Shown here: positions 1-8,508 of the stretch, piece by piece | Layout: each line of letters begins with the position of its first letter | Numbering within the stretch: position 1 is the stretch's first letter | Source: Sipunculus nudus | Taxonomy: Eukaryota > Annelida > Sipuncula > Golfingiida > Sipunculidae | Reading direction: 5' to 3' | Assembly (NCBI GenBank): GCA_026874595.1 | Contig: JAPPUL010000095.1 | Location: 1,979,501 to 2,043,500 of the forward strand | DNA: 64,000 nt | Notes under the pieces: generated by a model | What the model was told of the DNA's origin: nothing | Seen by the model: the letters and a program-made list of their open reading frames with translations, nothing else | Database searches by the model: none | Program-made: the position numbers and the translations under genes

Positions 1-22
1 AAGTATAAAAAAAGATAAATAA

Positions 23-1498
23 ATGAAGAAGATGCATCTAGGTCTACAACAAAGTCAAAAGCAGATATTATCACCTCAGCTACAGCAAGGGATAAAGCTA
101 CTACAGATGTCGAGTTTGGAACTTGCCGAAGTACTTGAGCAAGAAATATCTCAAAATCCGTTTTTAGAAGAAGGTGTAAATGAGCAAGAAGTAGGAGAAG
201 GAGAAGGAGTAGAGGAAATAAGTGGTCTAGAAAGAGGGGAAGATATTTCAAAAGAAGAATCTTTATTAGGCGAAGAAGTTAAAGGAGAGGGTGCAAGAGG
301 CGAGCTGGTTGATGTTGAGTTATTTGAACAGACAAGTGACAGTGGTTATTATAGCAGCCAAAATAGCAGTAAAACTCTAGCTAAAGAAGAAAGCTTCAAT
401 CAAGAATATATAAAAAGCGAGCGAACAGAAGAGCGGCTTTCCGAATATTTATTAACGCAGTTAAGATTTGTAAAAGGGCTAACGGAGCGAGAATACTTTA
501 TAGGAGAAGTGATAATATCGTCGTTAAACGATGATGGTTATTTATTAGTAAGCGTAGAAAGCCTATCAAAATCTCTTAATGAAAAGAAAGAAGTTATAGA
601 AGGAGTAATAAAGAAGATACAAACCTTTGAGCCAGTAGGGGTATGCGGGCGTAATTTGGCTGAAGTATTGTTGATACAATTAGAGGGTAAGGGAGAGAGG
701 AGAGAATTCATAATAAGTTTAGTAAAAAACGATCTACATTTGCTTGAGAAGAAGCGCTATAAAGAGTTGTCAATAAAGTATAGAGTATCCCAAAAAGAAT
801 TAGACGAAGCCTTGACTATAATAGGCACGCTTGAACCGATACCTGGGAGAGGCTTTTATAGTGAACAGACAAAATATATAAGCCCGGATGTAAAGATAGA
901 GCACTCAAGTAAAGATATAGGTGGAGGATATATAATAACTCTAAACGATGGATATACGCCAAACATACGGATAAATGTAGAATATAAAAGTTTACTAAAT
1001 AGCAAAGATTTAAATGTAGATACAAAAAGTTATTTTAAGGAAAAGTATAATGAGGCAAAATTCTTAATAACAAGTATAGAGAAGAGAAAAGAGACTATGC
1101 TTAAGGTGATGGAACAGCTTGTAATGTTGCAGGACGATTTTTTTAAAAAAGGAGCAAGATATTTAAGGCCGCTGATATTGAAAGATATAGCAGAAAGAAT
1201 AAATATGCATGAATCAACGGTAAGTCGCGTTGTGTCAAATAAGTATGTTGAAACTCCTTGGGGTATATATGAGTTAAAATACTTGTTTTCAGGAGGGATA
1301 GGAAAGGGAAGTAATATAATATCAAGCCGTAGTATAAAAGAAGTGATAAAAGGGATTATAGCGAACGAAGGGACAAAAGAGAGTTTAAGTGATCAAAAGA
1401 TAGCAGAGATTTTGAAGAAACAAGGTATAGAGATAGCACGTCGGACGGTTTCAAAATATAGAAAGAAGTTAAAGATAGAATCATCGTATAATAGGTAG
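23..1498 (+). CDS. rpoN: RNA polymerase sigma-54 factor RpoN
   Basis: This is the alternative sigma factor that directs polymerase to -24/-12 promoters and needs an AAA+ activator. Seen: a glutamine-rich activator-interacting region at residues 1-50 (including SPQLQQGIKLLQMSS), an acidic low-complexity stretch at about 50-100, a core-binding middle, a helix-turn-helix around 387-410 (ESTVSRVVSNKYV) and the RpoN box ARRTVSKYR near 472-480. At 491 aa it is full length. A second possible start is the Met three codons downstream. It leads into hpf and ptsN, the usual rpoN neighbourhood. Whatever lies upstream is outside the window. No clear -24/-12 promoter was found in front of the lithotrophy operons here. 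Confidence 0.97.
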   Translation: MKKMHLGLQQSQKQILSPQLQQGIKLLQMSSLELAEVLEQEISQNPFLEEGVNEQEVGEGEGVEEISGLERGEDISKEESLLGEEVKGEGARGELVDVELFEQTSDSGYYSSQNSSKTLAKEESFNQEYIKSERTEERLSEYLLTQLRFVKGLTEREYFIGEVIISSLNDDGYLLVSVESLSKSLNEKKEVIEGVIKKIQTFEPVGVCGRNLAEVLLIQLEGKGERREFIISLVKNDLHLLEKKRYKELSIKYRVSQKELDEALTIIGTLEPIPGRGFYSEQTKYISPDVKIEHSSKDIGGGYIITLNDGYTPNIRINVEYKSLLNSKDLNVDTKSYFKEKYNEAKFLITSIEKRKETMLKVMEQLVMLQDDFFKKGARYLRPLILKDIAERINMHESTVSRVVSNKYVETPWGIYELKYLFSGGIGKGSNIISSRSIKEVIKGIIANEGTKESLSDQKIAEILKKQGIEIARRTVSKYRKKLKIESSYNR

Positions 1499-1560
1499 AA
1501 ATTATAAAAGGGAAGCTAATAAGGCTTAAAAAGAAATAAAAACAAATAAGGAGGGGTTAT

Positions 1561-2340
1561 ATGAACATATCGATAACAGGTAGACATTTGGAAGTGACAG
1601 AAGGGCTTAGAGAATATGTAAAAAAGAAAGTGAGTAAGTTAAAATATTATTTTGAACACATACTAAACGTGCACTTAATATTAGAAATAGAAAAGCTTGA
1701 GCATAAAGCAGAAGTAACATTACAATCGGATGAAAAGATATTCGTATGTGAAGTTAATACCCATGACATGTATAATTCGCTGGACATATTATTTGTAAAA
1801 CTTGAGAGACAGATAGTAAGGAATAAAGAAAAGTATAAGCAAAGGAAGGGTAGGGGTGGAGGCCGAGAATTATTATCTGAGATAGGAGATGTTGAGTTTG
1901 TAGGAGTTAGAGAAGAAGAAGAGGGAGTAAAGATAACAAAGGTAAAGGAAGTCCCCGCAAAGCCAAAACGAGCAGTTGAGGCACTACTTCAGCTTGGGTT
2001 AAACAGGCATAAATTTGAAATATTTAATAATGAAGATAAAAAGGGATTTCATGAAAGTATAGCTTTAATGGAAAAAGATAATACTTATTCTTTGATAGAG
2101 AGGCGGAATGGTAGATGGGAAAGAAAAAATGTTAAATTGGAAGGAGAAAAGATGGAGTATGTAGGAACAAGTATATACGAGATAGAGGAACTAGATATAA
2201 AAAGAGCAATAGATAAAGTGTTAGAAAATCCAGTAGGCTATGTCATATTTAATGATCCTACAGAATACGGACTTAGTATAATATACACAAGAAGTAATAA
2301 AAGTCTAGCATTAATAACATCTGGTGGCAGGGTGAATTGA
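1561..2340 (+). CDS. hpf: Ribosome hibernation promoting factor, apparently with a doubled C-terminal domain
   Basis: Long-type HPF/RaiA protein that binds the 30S subunit in resting cells; the C-terminal domain of long HPF pairs two ribosomes into 100S particles. Seen: the sigma-54-modulation fold at residues 1-97, starting MNISITGRHLEVTEGLREYV, then an acidic linker, then a segment at about 128-181 (KRAVEALLQLG, FEIFNN, TYSLIER) matching the long-HPF tail. Residues about 205-253 (KRAIDKVLENP, YVIFNDPTEYGLSIIY, SLALI) repeat the same pattern, so the dimerisation domain seems to be present twice. At 259 aa it is longer than the 180-200 aa typical of long HPF. A good GGAGG precedes the ATG. 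ptsN overlaps its stop codon. Confidence 0.9.
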   Translation: MNISITGRHLEVTEGLREYVKKKVSKLKYYFEHILNVHLILEIEKLEHKAEVTLQSDEKIFVCEVNTHDMYNSLDILFVKLERQIVRNKEKYKQRKGRGGGRELLSEIGDVEFVGVREEEEGVKITKVKEVPAKPKRAVEALLQLGLNRHKFEIFNNEDKKGFHESIALMEKDNTYSLIERRNGRWERKNVKLEGEKMEYVGTSIYEIEELDIKRAIDKVLENPVGYVIFNDPTEYGLSIIYTRSNKSLALITSGGRVN

Positions 2341-2813
2341 AGATAACAGATGTATTAATACCAGAAGCAATATCAGTTAACCTATCAAGCAAGACAAAAG
2401 ATGAGGTTATAGAAGAGCTTGTTATGATGCTTTTTGTTTGTGCTCAGGATATATTATCAGATAAAGTTGCTAAAGATAAGCTAAGGACGGCAATATTAGA
2501 ACGAGAAAGCTTATCTAGTACGGGGATGAGTAATGGTCTTGCTATTCCGCACGCAAAAATTAGTGGAATAGATAGAATATTAATAGGAGTTGGAATATCT
2601 AAACAAGGTGTAGATTTTAATTCAGTAGACAAAGAAGTTGCTAAGATATTCTTTATACTGATATCCCCTAAGGAAGCAGGAGCAGATCACGTAAAAGTGC
2701 TGGCACAAATAACACGTATTCTAAGAAAAGAAGAGGCAAGACAAGCTTTACTTGCATGTAATTCTAAAGAAGAGATTATAGCCTTTATAAGCCAAAGAGA
2801 AGTACTTGTTTAG
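2337..2813 (+). CDS. ptsN: PTS IIA-type nitrogen regulatory protein PtsN
   Basis: EIIA-Ntr, a regulatory phosphoacceptor of the nitrogen PTS. The fold is complete at 158 aa. The phosphorylatable histidine is His72 in the motif GLAIPHAK, and the C-terminal half (ILISPKEAGADHVKVLAQI) is typical. The likely start is TTG at 2337, which overlaps the hpf stop in a TTGA junction, indicating translational coupling. Neither hprK nor rapZ, which often follow, is present here; the next gene, panC, is convergent. Confidence 0.93.
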   Translation: MKITDVLIPEAISVNLSSKTKDEVIEELVMMLFVCAQDILSDKVAKDKLRTAILERESLSSTGMSNGLAIPHAKISGIDRILIGVGISKQGVDFNSVDKEVAKIFFILISPKEAGADHVKVLAQITRILRKEEARQALLACNSKEEIIAFISQREVLV

Positions 2814-2842
2814 AAGTAACTAATAAGTAACTAATACATGAA

Positions 2843-3709
2843 TTAATCAATATCTACAATATCTACAATTTCATTATCTATTAATCTTGTGTTGCCTATA
2901 TATACTGCAACTGCAATTAGTATCTGCGGTGATGATATTAGATCATAAACTTCTTTTAGATCAGTTGTACTTACGATAGAAATATATTCTATTCTAGTTA
3001 TTTTTTTTAAGGAAAGAGTAGAATGTATAATATTCTTTATGGTATCTACCTCTCTAATACCTTTTTTAATAGCGTTTTTACCAGCCAATATGCTTTTATA
3101 GATTATAGGTGCTAAATCAAGCTCTTTTTTGGTTAAATTTTTATTACGTGAACTTAATGCAAGTCCTCTATTATCCCGTACTATTGGCAGAATCCTTATA
3201 TCAAGTCCTAAATTCAAGTCCTCAACAAGTGTTTTAATTATTATAGCCTGTTGATAATCCTTTTGCCCAAAATATGCAACTTTTGGTTTTACTATATTAA
3301 AAAGTTTTAAACATATAACGCATACCCCCTCAAAATGTCCTTTACGATATGCACCACACAAGTTATTATCTAATTCTTTGACCCTTACATCTGTAAGAAA
3401 ATCCCCTTGCGGATACATCTGTTTTGCTGAGGGATTAAATAGATATTGTACTCCTAGTCTCTTTAACTTTTGGATATCATTCTCAAGCTCTATAGGATAA
3501 CTTTCAAAATCTTGACTTGAATTAAACTGTTTTGGATTTACAAATATACTCACTAGCGTTTTAGCGTTTTCTTTTTTACTTTCTCGTATTAGTGAGATGT
3601 GTCCTTCGTGTAAGGCACCCATCGTCGGAACAAAACCTATATCTATACCTGATGCAAGCATTTCTAAAGATATTTTGTGCATAATCGAAACACTTTTTAT
3701 TATCTGCAT
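2843..3709 (-). CDS. panC: Pantothenate synthetase
   Basis: Joins pantoate and beta-alanine using ATP, the last step of pantothenate (coenzyme A precursor) synthesis in the cytoplasm. Seen: the nucleotide-binding signature FVPTMGALHEGHISLI at residues 26-41, the KPKVAYFGQKDYQQ segment around 152-165, and the KMSKS-like region LALSSRNKNL near 190. Length 288 aa is normal. It ends the minus-strand run apt-mqnE-mqnA-mqnC-panC, 19 bp after mqnC. No panB or panD is in the window. Confidence 0.96.
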   Translation of the reverse strand: MQIIKSVSIMHKISLEMLASGIDIGFVPTMGALHEGHISLIRESKKENAKTLVSIFVNPKQFNSSQDFESYPIELENDIQKLKRLGVQYLFNPSAKQMYPQGDFLTDVRVKELDNNLCGAYRKGHFEGVCVICLKLFNIVKPKVAYFGQKDYQQAIIIKTLVEDLNLGLDIRILPIVRDNRGLALSSRNKNLTKKELDLAPIIYKSILAGKNAIKKGIREVDTIKNIIHSTLSLKKITRIEYISIVSTTDLKEVYDLISSPQILIAVAVYIGNTRLIDNEIVDIVDID

Positions 3710-3728
3710 AACTCTATATTAGGTATAT

Positions 3729-4823
3729 TTATAATTCTACTTTCTCTTTTGGCATGTTTTTGTATATACTATCTCTTTTATATGGAGTGTATCCTGCATC
3801 GACTATTAGTTGCCTAAGTCTTTCCTCATCCATCTTAAATATTGTCCCCGATGCACTTACAACGTTCTCTTCAATCATTATCGAACCTAAATCATTTGCT
3901 CCAAAATGAAGCGATATTTGACCAACTTCCGGACCTTGCGTTACCCACGAGCCTTGTATATTTTGGATATTATCTAGGTATAGCCTACTTAAGGCAAGCA
4001 CTTTTAGATACGTTGTTGCGTTGCTTTTATTTGATTTTAGATTTGAATCTTTAGGCTCTTGATAAGTCCATGGTATAAATGCTGTAAAACCTTTTGTCTT
4101 ATCTTGTAAACTACGTATCTCATCAAAATGTTTAAGTATATCATCTAAAGTCTCAACATGTCCAAACATCATTGTCGCTGTTGTATAAAGCTTAAGATTA
4201 TGTGCCTCCTCCATAACATTAAGCCACTCAGTTGCACTGCACTTTTTTTTACTAATTATTTCTCGTACCCGGTCTACTAGTATCTCAGCCCCACCACCAG
4301 GTATAGAATCAAGTCCTGCCTCCATTAACTCTGATATTACTTCTTTTATACTTAGTTTCTCAAGACGGCTTATATAAACTATCTCAGGCGGCGAGAATCC
4401 ATGTATGTGTATTTTATAACTCTTTATATATCTTAGAAGCTCTTTATAGTAACCAAGCCTTAATGTAGGATTAAGGCCGCCTTGCATCAATATCCCTGTA
4501 CCACCAAGTTTCTTTGTCTCCTCTATCTTTTTTCCTATAACTTCAAATGGCAATACGTAACCCTCATCTGAGCCCACCTTGCGGTAGAATGAACAAAAAC
4601 TACAATCTGTTACACATACGTTTGTATAGTTTATGTTTCTGTCTACTATGTAGCTTGCTAGCCTATTATCTGTTTTATGCTCTCTTACGTATTTTGCAAG
4701 TTCACCAAGCTCAACTAAGCTTAATTTAGTATATATTTGTTTTGCTTCAAATATATTTATCCTTTCATGATTTAATATCTTTTTGACTATACTCTCTTCA
4801 GTTATACTTTCTTCTGTATCCAA
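3729..4823 (-). CDS. mqnC: Cyclic dehypoxanthine futalosine synthase (radical SAM)
   Basis: Third dedicated enzyme of the futalosine route to menaquinone: it cyclises dehypoxanthine futalosine. Seen: the radical-SAM cluster motif C70-x3-C74-x2-C77 (VCVTDCSFCSFYR), then GGTGILMQGGLNP, HGFSPPEI and the PGGGAEIL segment near residue 175, in the order expected for MqnC. It differs from the second radical-SAM protein of the operon, which fits MqnE. 364 aa is a normal length. The predicted start is a TTG codon without a close Shine-Dalgarno, so the N-terminus is uncertain. It lies between mqnA and panC. Confidence 0.93.
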   Translation of the reverse strand: MDTEESITEESIVKKILNHERINIFEAKQIYTKLSLVELGELAKYVREHKTDNRLASYIVDRNINYTNVCVTDCSFCSFYRKVGSDEGYVLPFEVIGKKIEETKKLGGTGILMQGGLNPTLRLGYYKELLRYIKSYKIHIHGFSPPEIVYISRLEKLSIKEVISELMEAGLDSIPGGGAEILVDRVREIISKKKCSATEWLNVMEEAHNLKLYTTATMMFGHVETLDDILKHFDEIRSLQDKTKGFTAFIPWTYQEPKDSNLKSNKSNATTYLKVLALSRLYLDNIQNIQGSWVTQGPEVGQISLHFGANDLGSIMIEENVVSASGTIFKMDEERLRQLIVDAGYTPYKRDSIYKNMPKEKVEL

Positions 4824-4869
4824 AATATATTTTTAGCCTCTCTAACACAATTTTTAATATGCTAAATAT

Positions 4870-5646
4870 CTAGTAATAATTTAAGCTTAGTAACTTATGT
4901 ATATAATTTTCTTTGTATAACATATTTTGATATAATGTTATTGCTTGCTTTTTTTTCTCATCTAAATTAAAACTTATATTCTTGCTATAATAATAATATA
5001 AAAAGTCTTTATCTTCATTCTTTTGTTGTTCAACTACTTTATCTATGTTCTTAAGCCCTTCATCCCTAGATTTTAGTATGTCTTCTCGTAACTTATTATC
5101 TTTTATTGTACTTACCCATACTGCAAATACAAATGGATAGCCTGTCCATTCACGCCATATTGAGCTTAAATCAAAATATTTGCTATTCTCTTCTTTATGA
5201 TGTATAGCATTATCTCCTATAAGAAGGTATGCGTCGTAGTGTTTTCTGTTTGATATTATATATTTACTGCTTTCTATACTATATTCACATTGTAAGTTAT
5301 AATATTGTTTTAGGATGAGCTTTAACAAATGTAGAGCGCTTAATGAACTCTTATCAAGGGCTACATGCTTTATCTGTTTTAATCTCTTATTCTGAAAGCA
5401 TAGCACAGAACCAGATCTATTCTCTGCGGATATCGATACCCCATCTATTATATTGCAAGCTCTATTATTTAATACCTCATAAATCGGAAGTAAAGCCAAG
5501 TCAAGCTTTCCATCACTATATAACCTTGCCAGTTCTGAGGGTGTCCCTTCCAGCAAACTATATTTGTCTTTAAGCTCATATATAAGCGGTAATACATTTA
5601 TATATGGGACCACACCTAGTTTTATTCCCTCTTTTATTCCTTGCAA
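4870..5646 (-). CDS. mqnA: Chorismate dehydratase MqnA
   Basis: First enzyme of the futalosine menaquinone pathway: dehydrates chorismate to 3-[(1-carboxyvinyl)oxy]benzoate. It has the periplasmic-binding-protein-like fold of the MqnA/MqnD family: LGVVPYINVLPLIYEL at the N-terminus, LDLALLPIYEVL, and a GSVLCFQ segment, without a signal peptide, as expected for a cytoplasmic enzyme. The start is a TTG at 5646 preceded by AGGAGAGG. It sits between mqnE and mqnC, which supports MqnA over MqnD. 258 aa is normal. Confidence 0.9.
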   Translation of the reverse strand: MQGIKEGIKLGVVPYINVLPLIYELKDKYSLLEGTPSELARLYSDGKLDLALLPIYEVLNNRACNIIDGVSISAENRSGSVLCFQNKRLKQIKHVALDKSSLSALHLLKLILKQYYNLQCEYSIESSKYIISNRKHYDAYLLIGDNAIHHKEENSKYFDLSSIWREWTGYPFVFAVWVSTIKDNKLREDILKSRDEGLKNIDKVVEQQKNEDKDFLYYYYSKNISFNLDEKKKQAITLYQNMLYKENYIHKLLSLNYY

Positions 5647-5677
5647 AGCCTCTCCTGCTCAACATATTTTTTTAGAT

Positions 5678-6778
5678 TTAATTATTTACTATGTTATAAT
5701 AAGCATCTCTTTCTACCGCCTCTTTTCCAACATCTTTTATTAAGCTTATTATCTGTTCTTTTTGCATTATCATAGGACTTTCTGCTCCCGCTGCATGCAT
5801 TATCTTTTCAGATAATACTGTTCCATCAAAATCATCTGCCCCATAAGAAAGTCCTATCTGTCCAACCTTCAGGCCAAGCGTTATCCAATAGGACTTTATA
5901 TGTCTAAAATTATCTAAGAATATACGCGATATTGCTATAGTTTTAAGTTCATCTATTGCACTCGTTCTATTACCCCGTAAAGCATTATTCTCTGGATGGT
6001 AGGTTAATGGTATGAAGCTCATAAAACCCTCTGTTTTGTCTTGTAATAACCGCAGTTCTTCCATATGGGAAAGCCTATCTTCTTTGCTCTCTATATGACC
6101 AAATAACATAGTTGCGTTGCTTCTTATCCCCATTTTGTGGGCTGTCTCATGTATCGAAAGCCATTCCTCTCCCGTTATCTTATCGTCGCATATCTTTTTT
6201 CTAACCTCTTGTGCAAATATCTCTGCACCCCCTCCCGGTATCATTCTAAGACCTGCTTCCTTTAACTTCTCAAGTACTTCTTTTATACTCATTTCGTAGC
6301 GTTTAGAAAAATACGATAGCTCTACTGCTGTGAAAGCTTTTATTACCACATCAGCATTTATATTATGTATTGTTGATAGCATATTTAGGTAGTAAGCAAA
6401 TTCTAGGTTCTTATTTAAACCCCCTACTATATGTAGTTCTTTTATTCCAAACCTATCATATTCTAAAAACCTCTCCTTTATCTGTGCTTCACTCATTACA
6501 TACGCTTTCTTTTGACTCTCTTTTGCTCCAAATGAACAAAAGCTACATGATAATTCACATATGTTTGAATAGTTTATATGTCCATTTAATACATAATATA
6601 TGTTTTGTCCGTTATATTTATTTTGTATGTGAGATGCAAGCTTTCCTAGTATTTGTAGATCTTTTGTCTCGTATAGTATAAGCCCTTCTTCTTTACTTAT
6701 ACGCTCACCTTCACATACTTTCTCGCATATTAGTTTAAGTTCCCTTGGAAGCTTAAGCCCTGCTGTTAGTATTGCCAC
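5678..6778 (-). CDS. mqnE: Aminofutalosine synthase MqnE (radical SAM)
   Basis: Joins the MqnA product to S-adenosylmethionine by radical addition, giving 6-amino-6-deoxyfutalosine, the second step of the pathway. Seen: radical-SAM cysteines C74, C78 and C81 (NICELSCSFCSFG), the MqnE-specific HIVGGLN and KAFTAVEL segments, IPGGGAEIF near 200 and NATMLFGHIES. 366 aa is normal. The start is GTG at 6778, about 7 bp after AAAGGGG. It follows apt in the same direction. The later nucleosidase step of this route releases adenine, so having apt next door makes metabolic sense. Confidence 0.94.
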   Translation of the reverse strand: MAILTAGLKLPRELKLICEKVCEGERISKEEGLILYETKDLQILGKLASHIQNKYNGQNIYYVLNGHINYSNICELSCSFCSFGAKESQKKAYVMSEAQIKERFLEYDRFGIKELHIVGGLNKNLEFAYYLNMLSTIHNINADVVIKAFTAVELSYFSKRYEMSIKEVLEKLKEAGLRMIPGGGAEIFAQEVRKKICDDKITGEEWLSIHETAHKMGIRSNATMLFGHIESKEDRLSHMEELRLLQDKTEGFMSFIPLTYHPENNALRGNRTSAIDELKTIAISRIFLDNFRHIKSYWITLGLKVGQIGLSYGADDFDGTVLSEKIMHAAGAESPMIMQKEQIISLIKDVGKEAVERDAYYNIVNN

Positions 6779-6847
6779 TTTATATTACCCCTTTTATTCA
6801 TATTAATATATTAATTAATATATGGCAACTTCCTTAGTTATAGCTTA

Positions 6848-7378
6848 TTAGTTATAGCTTATTAGCGTTGTTAGCTTTAGCTTCGGAAAAGATTTGTTTA
6901 TCTTTTCACGTCCACCCAAAAATAAAAGCTCTGCAATACTTCCTAGCCCTACAACTTTTACATCTTTTATCTGCATTACAAGCTTTATCATCGCCTCAAG
7001 AGTACCGCCTGTTGCAATAACATCATCTATTATTAACACTCTGTCTCCTTCAACAACTGCGTCTTTATGCATTGTTAGTTGATCATAGCCATATTCAAGC
7101 TCGTAACTCTCTTCAAGTACAGCTGCTGGTAATTTCCCTTTCTTTCTAATCGGGATGAAGCCTGCTCCTATATTATAGGCTATTGGGCTACCCATTATAA
7201 AGCCTCTTGCCTCCGCTGCCACTACCTTCGTCACTCCATCATCTTTATATTCGTCTGTTAAAAGGTCTATCGACTTCTTTAGTGCTTCGCCTTCTTTCCA
7301 TAATGTTGTTAGATCTTTGAAGGATATCCCTTCCTTCGGAAAGCCTTCTATTGTCCTTACGTAGCTTTTTAAATCCAT
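6848..7378 (-). CDS. apt: Adenine phosphoribosyltransferase
   Basis: Converts adenine and PRPP to AMP (purine salvage). Seen: the type I phosphoribosyltransferase PRPP loop VLIIDDVIATGGT at about residues 117-129, AEARGFIMGSPIAY near 56-69, and RKKGKLPA. 176 aa is the usual size. It begins 3 bp after the end of the LysM gene and precedes mqnE. Adenine freed during futalosine-type menaquinone synthesis and from S-adenosyl metabolism is the likely substrate source. Confidence 0.95.
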   Translation of the reverse strand: MDLKSYVRTIEGFPKEGISFKDLTTLWKEGEALKKSIDLLTDEYKDDGVTKVVAAEARGFIMGSPIAYNIGAGFIPIRKKGKLPAAVLEESYELEYGYDQLTMHKDAVVEGDRVLIIDDVIATGGTLEAMIKLVMQIKDVKVVGLGSIAELLFLGGREKINKSFPKLKLTTLISYN

Positions 7379-7381
7379 TTC

Positions 7382-8410
7382 TTACTTTTTTACCCCTATA
7401 TATTTTTTAGGATTTTGGAGTTTATTTCCTTCAAATATATATAAATTAACCTCAAGAAATCGACTATTTTTACTTTTTATCGCTATTACAGCTTTTTCTC
7501 TAACATTATCCCCTTGCGAAACATTAGATATTATCCCTTTTGAGGTGTACACCGTTATTAAATCATTCTTTGGATTTCTTATTATTATTGTGTTAGCTCC
7601 TCTAAATCTTTCTACAAATGTTACTTCGCCGCCCATTATTGCTCTTAATTTAGTATCAGAAAACCTTACCCTTATACTACCATTAAATATATTCTTCTCA
7701 ACCCCTCTGCCTATTCCATAACCGCGTAATACCTCAGATACATTATTTAAGCTAAATTTAGACCCCTCATTTATTTTATTTACTTTATCTACTATATTTA
7801 GGTAACGCCTGAGCTGACCTTTATCTCTTTCTTTATTTCCCTCTTTCTTACTTTGCTCTTTGTTTTGCTTTGACTCTTTTATCTGCTCTATCGCTTTTAC
7901 TCTTGGCTTATATAGCCGTTTAGCTCCTACTTTTAAATACTCTCCTCTACGTATTTTCCCTCCTCTTAACTCGTTAAGTTTTAAAATACCATCTACACTA
8001 ACTCCATATTTACGTGATATAGACCATAGCGTCTGCCCTAACTCCACCCTATGATAGATATATTTATCTTCTAAACCCTCATTTAAACCTTCATTTAAAC
8101 CCTCATTTAAACCTTCATTTAAACCTTCATTTAAACCCTCATTTAAACCCTCAGCAATATCTGAATCTACATCTAGTTTAAGCTCATAGCCCATTTTAAG
8201 CAATTTGTTTTTTAATCCAGGATTTAAACTGTATATCTCCTCATAGCTTAAGTTATAGCGTTTGCTTATCCAGTATAATGTTTGGCCCTTTTTAACTTTG
8301 TGTTTGATTATTTTACTATAGACTGTCGGCAGGATTGCCAGTTGCAGTATTATACATATTGCATATAGTTTAAGCGTTCTTATCCTTCTTTGCGTCCTTT
8401 GCGTCCTCAT
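7382..8410 (-). CDS. Exported LysM protein with a degenerate M23 (LytM) domain
   Basis: A predicted envelope protein resembling NlpD/EnvC-type amidase activators. Seen: a hydrophobic export signal at about residues 12-32, a first LysM domain (HKVKKGQTLYWISKRYNLS) at 37-80, a seven-fold Gly-Leu-Asn-Glu repeat near 88-114, a second LysM (HRVELGQTLWSISRKYGVS) at 119-163, a charged linker and a C-terminal M23-like beta domain (about 248-342). The zinc ligands of active M23 peptidases are missing: VYTSKG stands where YAHL is expected and RFLEVNLYIF where HLHFE is expected. It probably binds peptidoglycan and regulates rather than cleaves. No hydrolase partner is adjacent. Confidence 0.8.
   Translation of the reverse strand: MRTQRTQRRIRTLKLYAICIILQLAILPTVYSKIIKHKVKKGQTLYWISKRYNLSYEEIYSLNPGLKNKLLKMGYELKLDVDSDIAEGLNEGLNEGLNEGLNEGLNEGLNEGLEDKYIYHRVELGQTLWSISRKYGVSVDGILKLNELRGGKIRRGEYLKVGAKRLYKPRVKAIEQIKESKQNKEQSKKEGNKERDKGQLRRYLNIVDKVNKINEGSKFSLNNVSEVLRGYGIGRGVEKNIFNGSIRVRFSDTKLRAIMGGEVTFVERFRGANTIIIRNPKNDLITVYTSKGIISNVSQGDNVREKAVIAIKSKNSRFLEVNLYIFEGNKLQNPKKYIGVKK
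8072..8152. repeat. In-frame 12-bp tandem repeat (GLNE repeats)
   Basis: About seven near-identical 12-bp units, differing only by C/T in one synonymous position, encode Gly-Leu-Asn-Glu repeats between the two LysM domains. The near identity at DNA level indicates recent expansion, and copy number probably varies between cells or strains without shifting the frame. Confidence 0.9.
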
Positions 8411-8508
8411 ATTTCTAAAAGCGCCCCCTCTTTCTTTTTTTTTACTCTCCTTCCTTTGCTTCTTTGCTCTATTCGGCTTTTAGAATACGTAATTTAAATC
8501 TTAACATC

